NCBI GenBank assembly: GCA_964550565.1
Contig: CAZKAI010000037.1
Coordinates: 1-37,559, forward strand
Origin: Anaeroglomus sp964550565
GTDB lineage: Bacteria > Planctomycetota > Phycisphaerae > Sedimentisphaerales > Anaerohalosphaeraceae
Direction: 5' to 3'
DNA: 37,559 nt
Made by a program: the position numbers and the translations under genes. This document shows, one piece after another, positions 33,898 to 37,559 of this stretch (position 1 is the first letter of the stretch; the number at the start of each line of letters is the position of its first letter). The notes beneath the pieces were generated by a model that worked only from the letters and a program-made list of their open reading frames with translations, had not been told where the DNA came from and did not search any database.

Positions 33898-34473
33898 ATG
33901 CTGAAAAGAAAAGATGTCCTCACGACCGGCCAGGTCGCTCAAATATGCAATGTCGCTCCTCGTACCGTGACGAAATGGTTCGACTCTGGTCAGCTTCGCG
34001 GCTATCGCATCCCCGGTTCACGGGACCGCCGGATTCCCCTGAGTGAATTGATCCGTTTCATGAAGGCTCACAATATCCCGACAGATGGACTCGACAAAGG
34101 CCATGTCCGGATACTGCTGATTGACAGCAATGAGACAGCCTGTACGACCCTGACCGAAGCCCTGACTTCCAAGGGAGCGTTCGATATTGAATCCGCTCAG
34201 AACAGTTTCGATGCGGGGCTGATGGCACAGAAATTCCTGCCAAATGTTATCCTGATTAATCTGATGTCAACCCAGATTGATGCCCACCAATTGTGCAGTC
34301 ATATTCGTGAAAATGAAGAGCTCAAAGACACCAAGGTCATCGCCATCGCGGCCGGGCTTGGGGAAAACGAATCAAAGGCTCTCCAGAATAAAGGCTTTGA
34401 CGCCGTTGTAACGGAACCTTCCAATCTCGACCGGATTCTTCTGGTTATTCAGCAGGCCTGTACGATTATGTAA
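33898..34473 (+). CDS. Excisionase-type HTH protein fused to a pseudo-receiver domain
   Basis: The 191-residue protein starts with a MerR/excisionase-like winged helix (about 6-60; LTTGQVAQICNVAPRTVTKW then GYRIPGSRDRRIPLSEL), which should bind DNA. Residues 70-188 have the fold pattern of a response-regulator receiver (VRILLIDSNE, PNVILINLM, TKVIAIAAG, FDAVVTEP). The phosphoacceptor Asp is Asn121 and the conserved Lys of the usual TKP motif is Glu173, so phosphorylation is unlikely. It may respond to protein partners instead. I start at ATG 33898, after a weak AGGGT, because the family begins with this basic segment; an upstream in-frame ATG at 33850 adds only 16 unrelated residues. It is transcribed divergently from rny across the 690-bp region. 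Confidence 0.82.
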   Translation: MLKRKDVLTTGQVAQICNVAPRTVTKWFDSGQLRGYRIPGSRDRRIPLSELIRFMKAHNIPTDGLDKGHVRILLIDSNETACTTLTEALTSKGAFDIESAQNSFDAGLMAQKFLPNVILINLMSTQIDAHQLCSHIRENEELKDTKVIAIAAGLGENESKALQNKGFDAVVTEPSNLDRILLVIQQACTIM

Positions 34474-34507
34474 GCTTGAGATATTCGGCAAAGAGTCTCA
34501 TAACCTT

Positions 34508-35745
34508 TTATCGAATAATTTCCAACTCTTTTTGTTGTTCAAACCATGAACGATAAAATTCGGCATAATATTTGTGCCGACTTTCAATCGTCTTTTTCTG
34601 TTTCCGTTCTTCGCTGGTGCCTAGGGTACAATATCTATCATATTCTTGATAAGGGATGGAAGGGAAATCTTTGATCATCAGCCTTAAGTATTCAGCCGCA
34701 ATATCCGCATAGCTTTGAGACACCGTATCAGGTCCCAAGTTACGTGTTACCTGGTCTGAATAGATATAACTCTTGATATATTCCACAACTTCCGGCTGGC
34801 GAACGTAACTAATCTCTCTTAGAAGATATTGGACACGGTAATCTTCGACTTTTTTTGATAATATTTCTGCGGTTTTATGATCTGAACGATCAATATATTT
34901 GCAATAATGTTCACACGAAAATCCCTTAACTAGATCAATACATTTTATTATATCTTCTTTCTCACCCATTCTGGCACGAGCCATCAGGGCGGTAAAAGCT
35001 TTCCCATAGCAAGGCCAAGAATCAGGTTCAACAGGATACACTTCCTGTTCAGCAATCGGTTTCAATAAACCAAGTTCACTGGTCATCCCGGCACAGCCTA
35101 CATGCAGAATAATCGGAATTATTTCTTCATCCTGCTTTATCAACAACTCATGAAGTTTTTGCTTGATCGTATCTGAGTATGCGTCCTGCTGCCATAGAGT
35201 TGGAAAACCTCGATATATTTCATCCCTTAATTGCTTGTTGTCCAGAGTTTTGCCAAGAATCGCTTCTACTATTTCTTTCTTTTCAGCGACATCTTTCTTC
35301 TGTTGACTTAGAAAGAACAACATCTTTTTACCATAATATTTTTTGTTGTTATTCGGATCTGTCAAATAGTCCACTGCATAGGGAAGAACGTTCANNNNNN
35401 NNNNNNNNNNNNNNNNNNNNNNNNNNNNNNNNNNNNNNNNNNNNNNNNNNNNNNNNNNNNNNNNNNNNNNNNNNNNNNNNNNNNNNNNNNNNNNTTTTTG
35501 TTGTTATTCGGATCTGTCAAATAGTCCACTGCATAGGGAAGAACGTTCATGCCGAATTGCTCGACCATCTTTTCTTCCTTGATTGTCTCGGAGATTTCCA
35601 TCTCCATTTCAAAAGTCTTTTGTAAAACAGTTTTAACATCCTCTTCAAAAGTCTTTTGTAAAACAGTTTTAACATCCTCAGTCTTGGCCGCTATTCCAGG
35701 GATACACAAAGACAACATGGCAACCATTATATTCACTATTTTCAT
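34508..35745 (-). CDS. Secreted alpha-helical protein of unknown function, split by a false assembly gap
   Basis: Two pieces of one gene flank the N run at 35395-35494. The last 55 bases before the gap equal the first 55 after it, and both encode the same VDYLTDPNNNK segment. Collapsing the duplicate gives a continuous 1083-bp frame, 360 residues. ATG 35745 follows AGGAG at a 9-nt distance and opens a signal peptide (MKIVNIMVAMLSLCIPGIAA). The mature protein is largely alpha-helical, charged and has scattered Cys residues (CEHYCKY, WPCYGKA); it may be a HEAT-like repeat protein. A perfect 36-bp tandem duplication (DVKTVLQKTFEE repeated) lies just after the signal peptide. It is the last gene of a minus-strand cluster in an AT-richer segment. 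No family recognised. Confidence 0.75.
35340..35549. repeat. 55-bp direct repeat flanking the N run (contig-end overlap)
   Basis: 35340-35394 and 35495-35549 are identical over 55 bases, from TTTTTGTTGTT to AACGTTCA. One copy ends at the gap and the other begins at it, which is what two contigs sharing a k-mer overlap produce. It is an assembly feature and not a biological repeat. Confidence 0.93.
35395..35494. other. Assembly gap (100 N), true length probably minus 55
   Basis: Placeholder of 100 N between overlapping contig ends. Removing it together with one 55-bp copy restores an open reading frame. Confidence 0.95.
35608..35679 (-). repeat. Perfect 36-bp tandem duplication inside the secreted protein gene
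   Basis: Units 35608-35643 and 35644-35679 are identical. They add one 12-residue, three-turn helix unit (EDVKTVLQKTFE) without a frameshift. Lack of any mismatch implies a recent event. Confidence 0.92.
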
Positions 35746-35861
35746 TTTTTTAACTCCTGTCAATATTTTGGATAATCGATAATAGGGCCAATTACCATTT
35801 GTTTTGCGTTTTATGTTCATAACAGTTGCCTGTCCCTATTTTCCCCGGTTATCCTCATTAT

Positions 35862-36473
35862 TTACTCATTGATCCACGCTGAAACAAGTTCATCTGGCCA
35901 ATATCGGGAAGGTAAAACCATTGCAACTTTAGGATCATTAGGATTGAGAATAAGCGGAAAGAAAGTTCCGCTTAACCGTTTATTGGGTAAATGTTTTCGC
36001 GCAAACAACACCGTGGAGATGCAGCAATCCATCTTTGGACTCATGCATCGAGGAACGGGATGACCGAATACACGCATAAATTCATTGGTCAGATAATCGG
36101 CAATATATGACAACTCAGGTTCTTTGGGTTTTGTATTCTTTAATTGCCCTAAACGAAAAGCAACCTCATACAAAGCCTCCAAATCAACTTCTCGAGAGGC
36201 ATCCGGACAATAAACTACCTCGCCTGGATGATTAAACCATCCGTGTTTAAATAACAACGCATTGGCCTGAATAACAGTTCCCCATACAAGGACACCATTA
36301 CGGATTATGTTCTTCTGTGTTTTAAAAAATGAAACTAGGTTTTTTTGACCAAAAAAATCCTTTTCACACCACATAGGCTTAGGAATTTTCAAATACGTAT
36401 GAAATTCAAACCATCCAAAATTACGTGGTACATTCCCAAAGTTACGGTTACATACTGAGAGCCATGAGTCCAT
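35862..36473 (-). CDS. Hypothetical cytoplasmic protein
   Basis: A 203-residue protein without signal peptide or membrane segment. It is rich in aromatic and Cys residues, with segments such as NFGWFEFHTYLKIP, ILVWGTVIQANA-like (read GVLVWGTVIQANA), NHPGEVVYCPD and MSPKMDCCISTVLFAR. The order suggests a small mixed alpha/beta domain; I do not recognise a family or catalytic motif. AAAGGATC precedes ATG 36473, which lies 15 bp after the stop of the zinc-ribbon membrane protein gene, so the two are almost certainly co-transcribed. Base composition is lower in G+C than the metabolic genes to the left, as in the rest of this cluster. Confidence 0.7.
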   Translation of the reverse strand: MDSWLSVCNRNFGNVPRNFGWFEFHTYLKIPKPMWCEKDFFGQKNLVSFFKTQKNIIRNGVLVWGTVIQANALLFKHGWFNHPGEVVYCPDASREVDLEALYEVAFRLGQLKNTKPKEPELSYIADYLTNEFMRVFGHPVPRCMSPKMDCCISTVLFARKHLPNKRLSGTFFPLILNPNDPKVAMVLPSRYWPDELVSAWINE

Positions 36474-36488
36474 TTAGTGATCCTTTCG

Positions 36489-36959
36489 TCAGGATGCAGT
36501 AATGTATATAGAATAAGGGATACTTAATACCAGAGACATTGCCAGTGCAACAATACTTAACACGCGAGCAAAACCATGGGTCCCGCGAACAAGATACATG
36601 GACAGAATGCAAAAAGGGAGACTCAATATCGGTATCCAGCAAATTAAAAAAGAAAAGATGCTGAGGAGTTTTCCCAACAGGGATGGCTGGTATAATAACG
36701 CCTGATTGAGGAATTCTTTCGATGCCCCCATAACAAGCAGGGGATTGATTTTAAGGTAGAATCTCTTCCTGCACTCAGGACATTCCACATATACATATCG
36801 TGTTGTTACGATTGGGATAAAATACAAGAGCATCAGTCGAAGCTTGCCACCGATAACCATAGATTGAACATCCTCAGAAAAGCAGGCAGGACAATCAAAA
36901 GTTTTCGTCGGCCCATAAAAATCCTTACTCGAAATCCCGAAGAGGGATGAAATACCCAT
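36489..36959 (-). CDS. Membrane protein with an N-terminal zinc ribbon
   Basis: A 156-residue protein. Two CxxC knuckles, CPAC (Cys23, Cys26) and CPEC (Cys60, Cys63), flank the beta segment LMLLYFIPIVTTRYVYVE. This layout is typical of small zinc-ribbon proteins in which an IP(I/L) turn separates the knuckles. Two or three hydrophobic helices follow (about 97-124 and 131-153). The ribbon is probably cytoplasmic and membrane-tethered. GGAGGAT precedes ATG 36959. The start lies only 30 bp from the end of the BRO-N fragment, so they may share a transcript. Function is unknown; the pairing with the next gene suggests a joint role. Confidence 0.75.
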   Translation of the reverse strand: MGISSLFGISSKDFYGPTKTFDCPACFSEDVQSMVIGGKLRLMLLYFIPIVTTRYVYVECPECRKRFYLKINPLLVMGASKEFLNQALLYQPSLLGKLLSIFSFLICWIPILSLPFCILSMYLVRGTHGFARVLSIVALAMSLVLSIPYSIYITAS

Positions 36960-36989
36960 TATTTGAATCCTCCATTGGACAAACAGGCC

Positions 36990-37217
36990 CTATTTATATT
37001 TATCATACTTGAACTGTCGACAAATTGTCGACAGTTCAAGTCCGTCCTCGGATTTAACCCGGATTTTCATCTTAAACCAGTAATCCCGGGGATTGACACT
37101 GTCCGTCAGTACCCCCACAATATCAATCACCGAAAAATACCACCTCCCCGACGCATTATCGTAAATTCGCCGAATTTGATAATTCTCAAACACCGCAAGC
37201 GCCTGCTCATGACTCAT
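36990..37217 (-). pseudogene. Truncated BRO-N / DinD-like antirepressor fragment
   Basis: The 75-residue frame matches the N-terminal part of BRO-N or DNA-damage-inducible-D-like proteins: FENYQIRRIYD, GRWYFSVIDIVGVLTDSVNP, RDYWFKMKIR and ELSTICRQF. Family members continue well beyond this point with a K.L..DGK type segment. Here the frame ends abruptly with KYDKYK and TAG, so the C-terminal half is missing. AGGAG precedes ATG 37217 at 8 nt, so the 5' end looks intact and may still be expressed. BRO-N proteins are common in phages and mobile elements. A 35-bp perfect palindrome covers its last conserved codons. It could be a functional short form, but decay is more likely. Confidence 0.65.
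37007..37041. repeat. 35-bp perfect palindrome at the 3' end of the BRO-N fragment
   Basis: Arms 37007-37023 and 37025-37041 are perfect reverse complements of 17 bases around a single central A, and contain two GTCGAC sites. No T run follows on either side, so it is a poor terminator. It overlaps the codons for ELSTICRQFK in the fragment. Confidence 0.93.
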
Positions 37218-37559
37218 GATATCGCTCCTGAATAACGAACTCGTCCGTATGGCAATCTTTTATGCTCCACCCACAGATAAAGGGACACGTCTGTCTTTGT
37301 TTATATTTCGCGGTCTTTTTTACTCTTTTGGCAACAACTTGCGGGCAGATGCCGAAGCTGTTAATCCGACACCATCTCTATCCGAGCTTACAAGATTAAC
37401 CGCCTACTTCGTTCTATATTACCAGCAGGTCGCCGACTGTGTCAATGATATACTGAAATCTGGGATTTGGCCATTGACCCACATGAGGCTTTTGCATTGC
37501 TCTGTTTTTGCCATTTCCGGCGATTGCCCTGTTTTAAGCAGCCCGAAGAATTTTTGCCT
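37218..37559. other. Right-end stretch, upstream of the BRO-N fragment, no confident gene
   Basis: On the minus strand a frame is open from the window edge to a stop near 37431 (about 43 codons, with KTEQCKSLMWVNGQ), but neither its start nor its family can be seen. The rest holds the leader of the BRO-N fragment with its AGGAG site. No tRNA, att-like site or IS end was recognised. Confidence 0.35.

Overview
The window looks like a chromosomal segment of a planctomycete, most likely class Phycisphaerae. The support is a Ser/Thr kinase fused to WD40 repeats, a large secreted LamG protein with dockerin-like EF-hand repeats, abundant secreted proteins of unknown family, RNase Y beside a YmdB-type phosphoesterase, and an excisionase-type HTH fused to a receiver-like domain. 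This assignment is an inference from protein families; there is no rRNA in the window. Two runs of 100 N show that it is a draft assembly.

Layout. 1-2.2 kb: a secreted TIM-barrel hydrolase-like protein and a glutathione-peroxidase lipoprotein. 2.3-5.9 kb: a divergent signalling pair, an FHA protein (-) and a membrane kinase carrying 14 WD40 repeats (+). 6.0-7.2 kb: ammonia-dependent asparagine synthetase AsnA (-) with a clear promoter. 7.4-7.5 kb: a very compact unit of promoter, 16-codon ORF and intrinsic terminator. 7.8-10.7 kb: the large secreted LamG/dockerin protein. 10.9-12.8 kb: glmS between two strong terminators. 12.9-19 kb: a probable operon of an active HtrA-type protease, a protein built from two degenerate protease folds plus PDZ domains, a secreted protein broken by an assembly gap, and an MTA phosphorylase. 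19-20.7 kb: a CPA2 antiporter fused to a PTS EIIA domain. 20.8-21.4 kb (-): a membrane-anchored Cys phosphatase. 21.6-22.6 kb: gpsA. 22.7-28.2 kb: a giant 1844-residue protein joining a GH13-like amylase module to a GT5-like glycogen synthase module. 28.3-33.2 kb (-): a DPP-IV-type peptidase, ymdB and rny. 33.9-34.5 kb: an HTH plus pseudo-receiver regulator. 34.5-37.2 kb (-): an AT-richer accessory cluster of three proteins of unknown function downstream of a truncated BRO-N/DinD-like fragment.

How the parts fit together. The core is metabolic and envelope housekeeping: amino sugars (GlmS), glycerol-3-phosphate (GpsA), asparagine (AsnA), glycogen (the GH13-GT5 fusion), methylthioadenosine salvage, periplasmic proteolysis and RNA decay. 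The less ordinary items are the GH13-GT5 fusion, the active/dead protease pair, the compact 16-codon unit at 7.4 kb, the pseudo-receiver regulator, and the accessory cluster at the right end. The second N run is an assembly artefact: its two flanks share exactly 55 identical bases, and collapsing them restores one intact gene.
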